Source of the DNA: Clostridiales bacterium
Lineage (GTDB): Bacteria; Bacillota; Clostridia; Oscillospirales; Acutalibacteraceae
Length of the DNA: 31,501 bases
Assembly (NCBI GenBank): GCA_019419895.1
Contig: JAHZIE010000001.1
Coordinates: 1 to 31,501 of the forward strand
Reading direction: 5' to 3'
Of this stretch, positions 7,115 to 15,040 are shown in pieces. A program made the position numbers and the translations under genes. The notes below the pieces were generated by a model, which was not told where the DNA came from, did no database searches, and saw nothing but the letters and a program-made list of their open reading frames with translations. Position 1 is the first letter of the stretch, and the number at the start of each line of letters is the position of its first letter.

Positions 7115-7634
7115 TCATTTGTTATATTCGTGATAGCCCAAATCATTACGGAATGTTTTAAAAGGTATAAATCCCAACCTTTCTAAGCAACCAATTCTTT
7201 CTTGAATATTTAAAGTTTTTATTTTTATGCTTCCAATGCCAAAATCGTTAATGAAAGAATCAATCGCAACACGTACTATCTCAATAAATTTATCTTCTAA
7301 ATTATACTTTCGCGCTAAATCGATTCTCAATACGCCGAATTCTCCACCGAAAATTTCTACAGTTCCAATTGCTTGGTTTTCCATCTTTGGAATTATTGCA
7401 AAGCGGACATAATATTTCTTTTCATATTCATCCAACCAAAATCTAATACAGCTTCTCATTTCTTCCTCTGTTGTATAATAGAAGTCGCTTGTACAATAAT
7501 CCGAGTTAAATTTTTTGGTGTTTTCTTTATCCGAGTAACAAGAAAAACAGTGCTTTAGCATCTTCCAACCTTACTAGACGCAAAACAAAGGATTCTGTTT
7601 CATAAATCGGACACTGCTCATATACATTAACCAT
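7115..7634 (-). pseudogene. Frameshifted GNAT-family N-acetyltransferase
   Basis: The intact part, 7115-7561, encodes 148 residues of a GNAT acetyltransferase, with AIGTVEIFGGEFGVLRIDL as the central strand region and LERLGFIPF near the end. It starts abruptly inside the first strand. The missing N-terminus lies just upstream in another frame: ATG at 7634 gives MVNVYEQCPIYETESFVLRL followed by VRLEDAKALF, typical for a GNAT start, and runs up to an A5 run on the (+) strand at 7543-7547. Removing one A joins the frames into a 172-residue protein of normal length. AGGTG precedes the 7634 ATG. So this is a one-base frameshift: real decay, a phase switch, or a sequencing error. Codon use is AT-rich, unlike dut or U32 next door, suggesting acquisition. 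Confidence 0.8.
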
Positions 7635-7946
7635 TTTATGCACCTTTTATTCGGAGCTTTTATGAATCAATTTCTAACGGATAAATTATAATTTAGCTAT
7701 CCAATCCTCAAAAACCATTAAATTTTAAAGGCTTCATGCCTGTTTTTCGTTCAAACCTTATCTGTTTGCCTTGTTGTTGCCCTTACGAGCCGAAATAAGG
7801 GTAATTTTATTGCCCCAAAATATTTTAACCACTTTTTTGGACGGTTTTCCTCAACGCTTGATAGAAAAATACCCCCTTTGCACAAACCTGTGGCTTATAC
7901 TTCGAGTATGTGTTTTTTGCAAAGAACAAGCTGGCAACCTATTAGA
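7635..7946. other. AT-rich spacer between the GNAT remnant and the HExxH gene
   Basis: No gene seen. TTGCCCTTA (about 7787-7795) and TAAGGGTAA (about 7796-7804 onward) can form a hairpin followed by TTTTATT on the (+) strand. The right copy of a 16-base direct repeat is at 7679-7694. Confidence 0.5.
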
Positions 7947-8855
7947 CTAACAATGTGTGCGCGATTTCATTATTTCACGATTAAAAAAGACATATAAATT
8001 TTCAGGAACATCTCCGCTTAAAATGTTATCCGTAAGCTTGCGTACCATATATTCTTCAAAAACATTCAATTTTCCCGCTTCGCCGCCATTCAGGTAATAC
8101 GAGACATCAAGATTGAGATTTACCAAGTTGCAGCGCAAAATTTCATGTTTTCTGTTCTCAATAACCGGATGTACTGAGTGATGAATAAACTCATGTATGA
8201 TGGATTCTTCACTGAGCGCGCCCGAACAAAATATAAAAGTTTCATCTTTCAAATGATAATCCGCAGAATATATACACTTTATCGGATTAAGAACAACTTG
8301 TATACTTTGAAAAGGAGAATGAAATCTCTCCTTACATAGAACAAGAATATCCTCAATTCTTCTTAAAATAGTTTGGTGCTTTTTGTTCTGAGCTTCTATC
8401 CAAGTGTTTTCCCATTCCAAATAACGACTAAAACAGTTGCTTTGAAATACATCTTTCAGGGCTGTCGGAAATCGCACAATCCAATTCCAGAATATTTCAT
8501 TTCTTTCTATATCAGATATATTTTTAGCGGATAGAATCTTACTTCTGTATGCGTCGAAATCCACGAAACACGCCCAAGGTAAATCCATATAAAATGTGGC
8601 TGTTTCTAACATGGCTGCTCTTGGCCAGTAGGGATAAACCGCACAAGTATTTTGCCTGACTTCCGAAAAAAAGCTATATTTACCACTATCGGGTACGATA
8701 AAACTGCGTAGCTCGCTTACTGTGGATGCGTCATGTCCAATAAAATAAAAGTCATATCCACAATGTAATAAAGCAAAATAAATTGCTGAAATGGCTGTAT
8801 TATTTGAGATTGAGAGTTTTTTATACTCCACGCGATATTCTCCATTCCGAATCAT
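7947..8855 (-). CDS. Uncharacterised HExxH-motif protein (putative zinc metallopeptidase)
   Basis: A 302-residue protein of no recognised family. HEFIH at residues 221-225 fits the zincin HExxH signature, and FEEYM at 266-270 supplies a downstream glutamate as in gluzincin-type third ligands. There is no signal peptide or membrane segment, so a cytoplasmic role is inferred. The middle has a conserved-looking VRQNTCAVYPYWPRAAMLE block (67-85). ATG at 8855 has AAGGG very close; a GTG at 8831 is better spaced from GGAG and is an alternative start. Codon use is rich in ATA, TTA and AAA, unlike the GC-richer neighbours downstream. With the broken GNAT gene it forms an AT-rich island. Protease function is only inferred from the motif. 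Confidence 0.7.
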   Translation of the reverse strand: MIRNGEYRVEYKKLSISNNTAISAIYFALLHCGYDFYFIGHDASTVSELRSFIVPDSGKYSFFSEVRQNTCAVYPYWPRAAMLETATFYMDLPWACFVDFDAYRSKILSAKNISDIERNEIFWNWIVRFPTALKDVFQSNCFSRYLEWENTWIEAQNKKHQTILRRIEDILVLCKERFHSPFQSIQVVLNPIKCIYSADYHLKDETFIFCSGALSEESIIHEFIHHSVHPVIENRKHEILRCNLVNLNLDVSYYLNGGEAGKLNVFEEYMVRKLTDNILSGDVPENLYVFFNREIMKSRTHC

Positions 8856-9015
8856 TTTCCCTTACAAGGTGATCGGCAAAGGTAACCTTAAGTGAAATCG
8901 TATAAAGAGATAAGGGAGGCAAGCTGTGATAAATCCTTTATTTTCAAGTTTTTTCAGAGATTTTATTAAAACACTCTAACCTCTGTTGAAAGGTCATAAT
9001 TTACTGATATTCAAA

Positions 9016-9462
9016 TCAGAATTTTCCAGTTGAGCCAAAGCCGCCTTCTCCCCGCTGTGTCTCCTCCAAGGAATCCACTTCCACCGGTTCCAGGATGGAT
9101 ACGGGAAGGACAACCAGCTGCGCGATTCGCTCCTGAGGCGTAATTGTATAGGGGACACTGCTTACATTGCACAGCCCAACGATTAGTTCTCCGGTATAAT
9201 CGCTGTCGATGACGCCGACGCCGTTGGAAAGATTTACGCCGTGCTTGACCGCGAGGCCGCTGCGGGCAAAAAGAAAGGCCGCGTAGCCGGAAGATGGCAA
9301 GCCGATGGAAATGCCTGTTGGAATCTTGACCAAATCGCCTGGGGCAATGGTCACGGGCTGATCCAGGCAGGCGTATAAGTCCAGGCCGGCGGAGCCTGGG
9401 GTTCCACGGGTAGGCATACGCGCTTGTTCCGATCGTTTGACAATTTTCAACATATTGTTCAA
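9016..9462 (-). CDS. dut: dUTP diphosphatase (dUTPase)
   Basis: Trimeric-type dUTPase, converting dUTP to dUMP and pyrophosphate to keep uracil out of DNA. All five family motifs are visible: GSAGLDLYA, ARSGLAVKHG, NGVGVIDSDYTGEL, ERIAQLVV and the C-terminal P-loop-like RGEGGFGSTG. The start is uncertain. The longest frame uses GTG at 9495, overlapping the upstream gene by 14 bases with no ribosome site. AAGGTGG at 9471-9477 lies eight bases before a TTG at 9462, which I prefer. An ATG at 9453 gives the N-terminus MLKIVKR usual for the family. It is the last gene of the zapA-U32-dut operon. Confidence 0.93.
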   Translation of the reverse strand: MNNMLKIVKRSEQARMPTRGTPGSAGLDLYACLDQPVTIAPGDLVKIPTGISIGLPSSGYAAFLFARSGLAVKHGVNLSNGVGVIDSDYTGELIVGLCNVSSVPYTITPQERIAQLVVLPVSILEPVEVDSLEETQRGEGGFGSTGKF

Positions 9463-9481
9463 AAGAAATTCCACCTTTTTC

Positions 9482-11563
9482 TTATTCAATTCCACGGGCG
9501 GACAAGCCGCGTGTATATTGAAATTTATTTTTTAACTCAGCCCCTGAAGAACGGAGAATTTCCCCAATTTCCACAGAGTTTTCAACAGTAAACCGTAAAA
9601 TCTCAAAATCAAGATCAGAATAAGAGTTCTGACCGTCCAGGAGGAAGAGAGGGACGGAATTGAGAACCTCACTGGAAAAACCGTCGCAGCGGACTGGAAA
9701 GGAGATTCCTCTCCGATCGGTGAGGGAACCATTCTTATGGCATTTTTTGCATTGGCCAACACCGTTTTTGATAGGACAATTCCGCGTCAGCATCATCGGC
9801 AGCCGGCCATAGGTAAGAATACCCCGGGGCAGAGAACCGCCCAGAGCACGCGCCTGAGCGAGAGAAAGCTCAAAACTGATCTCCGCGTCGATAAGACCAT
9901 GTTCTCTGCAAAATTCAAGGGAAGAGGTATTGAAAAGGTTGAGGCCGAAAGCGCCGTGGCAAAAAAAACCCAGTTCCTGAGCCAAAGCCAACGCGCCCCA
10001 GTTGCCAACGCGCGCATGGCGGATGTCCATATCCCATAACTGTTTTAATTTGGTTCTAACCGCCTCTTCTCTGCCAAAAAAAACACGGGGCAGTTCAATT
10101 CCCAAGGAAAATCCCCGTGCGGACAGAGCGGAAAGCTCTTCCACAGAGGTGGAAAGAGGAAGGAAAATCATGCCGCAGCTTTTCGCCTCTTCGGGCACCT
10201 GATGAATATCTGAAAAACAGGCGTAACGGAAAAAAGACTTTTCAACATTTTCAACACCCGGTGTTGAAAAGTTAAGTTTTTGAAAGGGAATCGGATGGGA
10301 ACGTCCCCTCATGCGGAGGAGCTCATCCAGAACAAGGCGGCGCAGCCGGTTGAGTTCAGAGAGAGGGAGAGAAAGGCCGGGAACCGAAGTAATGTCCAAA
10401 CTGGAGAGAAAAAAGGGAGATCCCCCGGTTTTGCCAAGCTGCGTCTGAATTTTTTCTTTATCCAAAGGCTTCTGTACAGCGGGCTCGGGAACCATCCCTT
10501 CAAAGGAAGCGCAATTCCCCTTGTCATCCCTGCCCCAAAGGCGGCAGGGCTTTCCAGGAAGAAGAGAAAAAGAAAAATCAACGGGCACTGACTTTCTTTC
10601 CTTACGATAAAGGGAATGGAGTTCAGAAAAGACAGTGTTTCCAGCGGAGAGGACATCATCCCTGGAACGAATGCCGAACATCTCTTTGCCAAGCTTTCCG
10701 AAATAATAACCTTGTGTGAACCCGCCGCGGGAAAAGACCGCCTGGAGATTTTCCTGGAGCGACGTGGGGATGGGTGCGCCGTCCATTGCCAGACGGCAGG
10801 CGAATACCGCCGCGGCCACATATTCCGGCCGTTTCATCCGCCCCTCAATTTTGGCGGAAGCAACCCCGGCGGCCTGAAGCTCAGCCAGCTGTCCGATAAG
10901 GGAAAGATCCTTCAGGCTGAGATCGTGTCCCGTTCCGCCGGGGGCGGCAAAAGGAAGGCGGCAGGGCTGGGCGCAGAGTCCGCGATTGCCGCTGCGCCCG
11001 CCCAGAACAGAGCTGAAATAGCACTGACCGGAAACAGACATGCACAAGGCGCCGTGGACAAACACCTCCAGTTCCACCGGGGAAGTTTTGGCAATTTCCT
11101 TAATTTCAGATAAGGAAAGCTCCCGGGAAAGAACGACCCTGGAAAATCCTTCCTGAGCCAGAAAGCGCACGCCGGAAGGCGTATGAACCGACATCTGAGT
11201 GGATGCGTGAAGCCGCAGGGCAGGGGCCGCCTTGCGTACATGTCTGACCAGTCCGATATCCTGGACGATCAGGGCGTCGATCCCAATGGAGCAGGCATAC
11301 TCCACTAGGGAAAGAGCCGCTTTCATTTCATCGTCCCGGATCAGGGTATTCAAGGCAAGATAAACCTTTACCCCCCGTTCATGGCAGTAGGTAACTGTCC
11401 GAAGGAGGGCGTCGTTATCAAAATTTTTCGCGGAACCCCGCGCGCTGAAATGAGAAGCGCCAAGATAAACCGCGTCACACCCACAGCGCACCGCGGGAAG
11501 GATGCATTCCTCTGAGCCCGCGGGGGCCAGCAATTCCATTTTAGCTTTTTGATTTTTCTCCAT
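9482..11563 (-). CDS. Peptidase U32 family protein with DUF3656-like C-terminus (RlhA-like)
   Basis: About 693 residues, long form of the U32 family. The N-terminal half carries LLAPAGSEE (11-19), STQMSVH (121-127) and HGALCMSVSGQCYFSS (170-185), then GNRGLCAQPCR. C174, C181, C197 and C201 are a likely iron-sulphur ligand set, and KIEGRMK follows. The C-terminal half repeats a degenerate barrel with YGRLPMMLTRNCPI and paired CxxC cysteines. Named U32 peptidases were first called collagenases, but the long members related to E. coli RlhA act in hydroxylation of a 23S rRNA cytidine, and that is the more likely role. ATG at 11563 (after GGAAG, eight bases) is preferred to the GTG one codon before. 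The zapA stop is only a few bases upstream. Confidence 0.9.
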   Translation of the reverse strand: MEKNQKAKMELLAPAGSEECILPAVRCGCDAVYLGASHFSARGSAKNFDNDALLRTVTYCHERGVKVYLALNTLIRDDEMKAALSLVEYACSIGIDALIVQDIGLVRHVRKAAPALRLHASTQMSVHTPSGVRFLAQEGFSRVVLSRELSLSEIKEIAKTSPVELEVFVHGALCMSVSGQCYFSSVLGGRSGNRGLCAQPCRLPFAAPGGTGHDLSLKDLSLIGQLAELQAAGVASAKIEGRMKRPEYVAAAVFACRLAMDGAPIPTSLQENLQAVFSRGGFTQGYYFGKLGKEMFGIRSRDDVLSAGNTVFSELHSLYRKERKSVPVDFSFSLLPGKPCRLWGRDDKGNCASFEGMVPEPAVQKPLDKEKIQTQLGKTGGSPFFLSSLDITSVPGLSLPLSELNRLRRLVLDELLRMRGRSHPIPFQKLNFSTPGVENVEKSFFRYACFSDIHQVPEEAKSCGMIFLPLSTSVEELSALSARGFSLGIELPRVFFGREEAVRTKLKQLWDMDIRHARVGNWGALALAQELGFFCHGAFGLNLFNTSSLEFCREHGLIDAEISFELSLAQARALGGSLPRGILTYGRLPMMLTRNCPIKNGVGQCKKCHKNGSLTDRRGISFPVRCDGFSSEVLNSVPLFLLDGQNSYSDLDFEILRFTVENSVEIGEILRSSGAELKNKFQYTRGLSARGIE

Positions 11564-11568
11564 CACAA

Positions 11569-12159
11569 TTACTTCCCAAAAGAATCCCCATTTGAATTTT
11601 CAAAAAAACTCATGAATTCATCCGGCGTGATCTCTTTAGGCTGCTTATGGGCCAGGGGAGGCCGAACAGTCTGTTCTACCGATTTGGCCTGCTGGTGGGA
11701 CACCTGGGTAAAGGTCTGCTGCCCTTTCAGAGGGGAGACAGGCTTCTGCTGAGCGGAAAATTCCTGGGCCGCCTTAGAGGGCTCCGTGCTTTTCTCAGCG
11801 AGCAGGCGTTCCATGTCAGAGAGCTTTCCGGTCAGCTCCTCCACTTCCTTTTTCAGCTGCTGCGCCTCATGGCGGGCTTCCTCATATTGGGAGCGGTAAC
11901 GGGAGGCGTCGGAGAGGTATTCCTTCAGCTGGGCCCGAAGATTGTCCGCGCTGATGTTGGCTTTGTTGGCGGTATCGCAGTAAGAAAGGGCGCTCAGGAC
12001 GGCGGCCATCGTCATGGAGATACGTGGATTGTCCTCCATGAGGCTTTCCATATTTTTCTCAACCTCCTTGCCGATGGCGCGGACATAGCCCTCCTCATCG
12101 TCGGCGGTCAGGAGATAATTGATCGCACAACGATTTAACCGTACTTTACATTTCGGCAT
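11569..12159 (-). CDS. zapA: Cell division protein ZapA, long clostridial form
   Basis: A 196-residue protein. The N-terminus (PKCKVRLNRCAINYLLTADD, then YVRAIGKEVEKNM) matches ZapA, a small dimer or tetramer that cross-links FtsZ filaments and stabilises the Z-ring. The domain is followed by a long heptad-like helix (EEARHEAQQLKKEVEELTGK) and a Gln/Pro/Ser-rich tail ending EITPDEFMSFFEN, longer than the roughly 100 residues of E. coli ZapA. GGAGG eight bases before ATG 12159 decides the start over an upstream in-frame ATG at 12201. It heads an operon with the U32 gene and dut. Confidence 0.88.
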   Translation of the reverse strand: MPKCKVRLNRCAINYLLTADDEEGYVRAIGKEVEKNMESLMEDNPRISMTMAAVLSALSYCDTANKANISADNLRAQLKEYLSDASRYRSQYEEARHEAQQLKKEVEELTGKLSDMERLLAEKSTEPSKAAQEFSAQQKPVSPLKGQQTFTQVSHQQAKSVEQTVRPPLAHKQPKEITPDEFMSFFENSNGDSFGK

Positions 12160-12358
12160 AATCAGTTCCTCCGTCAGATTTATATTCCAGATTCTTGCCA
12201 CGCGGACGAAAACGCGGGATTTTTCCTCAATCCCCCATAGGCAGAAGGGGATCCATTCCTATTATAGTCTATTTCATCCATTAGGGAAAGCTTTTTGTAA
12301 AAATAACGCCCAATTTATAAAAATGTTGCCGGCTTGCGGAAGGAGGGGCAAAGCGAGG

Positions 12359-12387
12359 TTGACTTTCCCCGTTTTTCATGCTATAAA
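12359..12387 (+). promoter_or_regulatory. Promoter of the cob operon
   Basis: TTGACT (12359-12364), a 17-base spacer ending in TGC, then TATAAA (12382-12387). This is a near-consensus vegetative promoter with an extended -10. The start point would be near 12394, leaving a leader of about 260 bases before cobT. Confidence 0.75.
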
Positions 12388-12432
12388 AAAGTAAAAGTTT
12401 CGAGCTGTTTTCAAAGGGAATAGAGCCGTTCT

Positions 12433-12472
12433 CAAGGCGCCTTGTGCCGCCCGGCCGGGCGGCTTTGTTTTG
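12433..12472 (+). terminator. Tandem palindromes and terminator-like hairpin in the cob leader
   Basis: CAAGGCGCCTTG (12433-12444) is a perfect palindrome. It is followed by an 18-base perfect palindrome at 12446-12463 (GCCGCCCGG and its inverse) and TTTGTTTT. The hairpin lies about 50 bases after the predicted start point and 190 before cobT, with no (+) gene upstream to terminate, so attenuation of the cob operon is the natural reading. Confidence 0.55.
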
Positions 12473-12506
12473 CCGAGAGCGGCGTGAAGGGCGGCGGTGG
12501 CTGCTG

Positions 12507-12656
12507 ATGTCCGGAGCCGGCGGGCCCGGAGAAAAAACGGCCCATGAATTTGATTCCGCTGTTTTCGCTCTGGAAAAGGAGTCAAAGGGCGGCCGGGACG
12601 GAGAATTTTACAGGATAAAAGACCAATTTAGGAAAGAAGGAACAGGAAATCCATGA
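12507..12656 (+). CDS. Possible small leader protein coupled to cobT (49 residues)
   Basis: ATG at 12507, six bases after GGTGG, opens a frame MSGAGGPGEKTAHEFDSAVF and on to RKEGTGNP, whose TGA overlaps the cobT ATG as ATGA. The same frame is open back to a GTG at 12444. No family is recognised. The four-base overlap typical of coupled genes is the main support; chance in GC-rich DNA is a fair alternative. Confidence 0.3.
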   Translation: MSGAGGPGEKTAHEFDSAVFALEKESKGGRDGEFYRIKDQFRKEGTGNP

Positions 12657-13714
12657 ACAAGATGGAAGAGGCGGTTGCGGCCATTGAACCTTTGGATGAG
12701 GGGGCGATGGAGCGCAGCCAGAAGCGTTGGGACAGTATTGCCAAGCCGCTGAAAAGCCTTGGGCTTTTGGAAACGGCGGTAATCCGTTTGGCGGGAATTT
12801 TTCAGACGGAGAAGGTCAGCCTGGGAAAGCGTTGCGTCGTCCCTATGTGCGCTGACAACGGAGTGGTGGCCCAGGGAGTGACCCAGACCGGCAGCGAGGT
12901 CACGGCGATCGTCACGGAAAATTTCGCGAGGGGAGACAGCTCCGTCTGCTGTATGGCCCGGCGCGCCGGGGCGGACGTGATACCGGTGGATATCGGCGTG
13001 GCGCGGGATCTTACTGTTCCGGGAATCTGGAATTATAAAATCAGATATGGCACAAGCGATATGACCCAAGGCCCCGCCATGACCAGGGAGGAAGCGGCGC
13101 GCGCCGTTGAGATTGGGATTACTGTTGTGGAAAAGCTGAAAGAGCAGGGCTACCGGATCATTGCCACCGGGGAGATGGGGATCGGCAACACTACCACAAG
13201 CGCGGCGGTGGCCTCCGTCCTTTTCGGCTGGCCGGTCGAGGAAGTCACCGGCCCGGGGGCCGGCCTGAGCGGCGAAGGGATCAAAAGGAAAATGAACGCC
13301 ATACACAAGGCCATTAACCTCAACCGACCGGATCCGAAGGATCCCATGGACGTTCTTTCCAAGGTGGGAGGTTTCGACCTTGCCGGGCTGGTTGGGCTTT
13401 ATCTCGGCGGCGCCCGGCACCGTGTCCCGATCATGATTGACGGGATGATTTCGGCGGTGGCCGCCGCCCTTGCTTGGAAAATCGCCCCCCTGAGCAGAGA
13501 ATATATGATTCCCACCCATGTATCCAAGGAACCGTCGGGGATGAAGCTGCTTCAGGCGCTGGAAATGCGTCCCATGCTGACCTGCGACATGTGTCTGGGA
13601 GAAGGGACGGGAGCAATCGCCGCTTTGCCCCTTCTGGATATGGCGCTGTCGGTCTACGATGGAATGTGCACCTTTTCTGAAACCAATATTGAGCAGTATG
13701 AGGAATTGAACTGA
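12653..13714 (+). CDS. cobT: Nicotinate-nucleotide:dimethylbenzimidazole phosphoribosyltransferase CobT
   Basis: A 353-residue enzyme that makes alpha-ribazole phosphate from NaMN and a lower-ligand base, the activation step of nucleotide loop assembly. Residues include SIAKPLKSLG (28-37), CADNGVVAQGVTQTG (66-80), GEMGIGNTTTSAA (173-185) and CLGEGTGA (314-321). E174 and the catalytic E317 fall at the same numbers as in Salmonella CobT. Full length. First confident gene of a seven-gene cob operon; the cobU ATG follows its stop by one base. No lower-ligand synthesis gene (bluB or bza) is in view, so the base is made elsewhere or imported. Confidence 0.96.
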   Translation: MNKMEEAVAAIEPLDEGAMERSQKRWDSIAKPLKSLGLLETAVIRLAGIFQTEKVSLGKRCVVPMCADNGVVAQGVTQTGSEVTAIVTENFARGDSSVCCMARRAGADVIPVDIGVARDLTVPGIWNYKIRYGTSDMTQGPAMTREEAARAVEIGITVVEKLKEQGYRIIATGEMGIGNTTTSAAVASVLFGWPVEEVTGPGAGLSGEGIKRKMNAIHKAINLNRPDPKDPMDVLSKVGGFDLAGLVGLYLGGARHRVPIMIDGMISAVAAALAWKIAPLSREYMIPTHVSKEPSGMKLLQALEMRPMLTCDMCLGEGTGAIAALPLLDMALSVYDGMCTFSETNIEQYEELN

Positions 13715-13715
13715 T

Positions 13716-14267
13716 ATGATGATTTTGGTGTTGGGTGGAAGCGCCAGCGGAAAGTCGGAATATGCCGAAAATGTAGCGGCGGCTCTGGGAGAGGGCGGAA
13801 AAAAGCTCTATCTTGCCACCATGCGGCCCTTTGGCCGGGAGGCGGGGCGGCGAATTGAACGGCACCGCCGAATGAGAAAGGGAAAGGGCTTTGAGAGCGC
13901 CGACCGCTATACTGACGTGGGAGGTTTCCCGGCGGAGGACTGTCAGGTAGTTCTTTTGGAATGCATGTCCAACCTTCTTGCCAATGAGATGTACCGGGAA
14001 GGCGCTGACTGGGAAGGGCTCGCGGAAAAGCTGACGGAGGATGTCCGCCTTTTGGAAGGGCGGACGGAACATATCGTCGTTGTTTCAAACGACGTCGCCT
14101 CGGATGGGATCGATTACGGGGAGGAAACCAACCGTTATATTTCTCTCATGGGAGAAATCAACCGCGGGCTGGCCGTCAGAGCGGACTGCGTAATCGAAGT
14201 GGTATGCGGGATTCCTATTTTTCATAAAGGAACTCCCCGGACAATTTGGAGGGAAAAAGCATGCTGA
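13716..14267 (+). CDS. cobU: CobU: adenosylcobinamide kinase / adenosylcobinamide-phosphate guanylyltransferase
   Basis: A 183-residue CobU-type enzyme that phosphorylates adenosylcobinamide and then attaches GMP. It has a complete P-loop GGSASGKS (7-14) and RIERHRRMR (47-55) with a histidine at 50, equivalent to the guanylylated His46 of Salmonella. LLECMSNLLANEM follows, and SNDVASDGIDYGEETNR replaces the usual NEVGxGIVP motif. That last motif is divergent here, while the second CobU-like protein at 15028 has the canonical form. Its end overlaps the cobS start by seven bases. Confidence 0.9.
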   Translation: MMILVLGGSASGKSEYAENVAAALGEGGKKLYLATMRPFGREAGRRIERHRRMRKGKGFESADRYTDVGGFPAEDCQVVLLECMSNLLANEMYREGADWEGLAEKLTEDVRLLEGRTEHIVVVSNDVASDGIDYGEETNRYISLMGEINRGLAVRADCVIEVVCGIPIFHKGTPRTIWREKAC

Positions 14268-15040
14268 AAGATCTTTTAGGCGGGCTGGTTACCGCCTTTT
14301 CCATGTATTCCATAATACCGATGCCCCATATGGAATGGAAAAAGGATACCATGAAATACGCCATGTGCTTTTTTCCGCTGGTCGGCCTGCTGATCGGCGC
14401 GGTTATCTGGGGATGGCTTTGGCTGTCCGGCCGTCTGGGGCTGCATGTCATGTTATTTGGGGCGGGGGTTGTCCTCCTCCCGGTTATTTTGTCGGGAGCC
14501 ATCCATCTGGATGGACTGCTGGATACGGCGGACGCCCTGGGTTCCCATCAGGACCGGGAGAAAAAATTGGAAATCCTCAAGGATTCCCATGTGGGGGCCT
14601 TTGGCGTGATCACCTGCGCGGGATATCTTCTGGCTTCCTATGGCATGGCGGCGCAGCTGGGAGCAAACCCAAGGCTTTTGGGAATCCTCTGCCTGGGATA
14701 TCTTGTTTCCCGCGCCTGCAGTTCAGCCGCCATGATGTGGTTTCCCACCGCCAAGAATTCCGGCCTTGCCCATCTGTTTGCCGACAACGCCCAAAAGGGG
14801 GCGGTGAAGGCCGCCGCGGTGGTTTATCTGGTGATCGGCGGCGTGGGCATGCTGCTTCTTTCTCCCCTGGTGGGAGGGATCACCGTCCTCCTGATCGGCG
14901 GATGGTTCTGGTATTTTCACCATATGTGCATGAAACAGTTTGGCGGCCTGACGGGGGATTTAGCGGGCTACTCCCTGTGCGCCATTGAATTTATCTGCCT
15001 GTCCGCGGCGGCCTTGGGAGGGACATTATGCGCTTGGTAA
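14261..15040 (+). CDS. cobS: Adenosylcobinamide-GDP ribazoletransferase CobS
   Basis: A 259-residue polytopic membrane protein, the cobalamin synthase that joins adenosylcobinamide-GDP to alpha-ribazole or its phosphate. Signature sequences are YSIIPMP near the N-terminus, AIHLDGLLDTADALGSH (the DGxxDxxD metal-binding region), LKDSHVGAFGV and GLTGDLAGY near the C-terminus. Several hydrophobic helices alternate with these loops. The ATG at 14261 follows GGAGG by eight bases and is preferred to a TTG 15 bases upstream. Overlaps both neighbours, a tight operon. Confidence 0.95.
   Translation: MLKDLLGGLVTAFSMYSIIPMPHMEWKKDTMKYAMCFFPLVGLLIGAVIWGWLWLSGRLGLHVMLFGAGVVLLPVILSGAIHLDGLLDTADALGSHQDREKKLEILKDSHVGAFGVITCAGYLLASYGMAAQLGANPRLLGILCLGYLVSRACSSAAMMWFPTAKNSGLAHLFADNAQKGAVKAAAVVYLVIGGVGMLLLSPLVGGITVLLIGGWFWYFHHMCMKQFGGLTGDLAGYSLCAIEFICLSAAALGGTLCAW

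Larger units (their letters stand above)
12160..12652. other. Divergent control region between zapA and cobT
   Basis: Holds a possible zapA -10 box (ATTATA on the (+) strand, 12261-12266, no clear -35), the cob promoter (12359-12387) and a GC-rich cob leader with tandem palindromes and an early terminator-like hairpin. A small frame coupled to cobT also lies here (12507-12656). Confidence 0.7.

Noticed and set aside
12413..12521. A canonical cobalamin riboswitch upstream of cobT
   Set aside because: AAAGGGAA and a B12-box-like ATGTCCGGAGCCGGC are present, but the conserved L5 and junction elements between them are not, and a terminator-like hairpin sits inside. Reported only as a candidate leader.
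12608..13519. Antisense frame of 303 codons over cobT
   Set aside because: Shadow of cobT; composition unlike a folded protein and no ribosome site.
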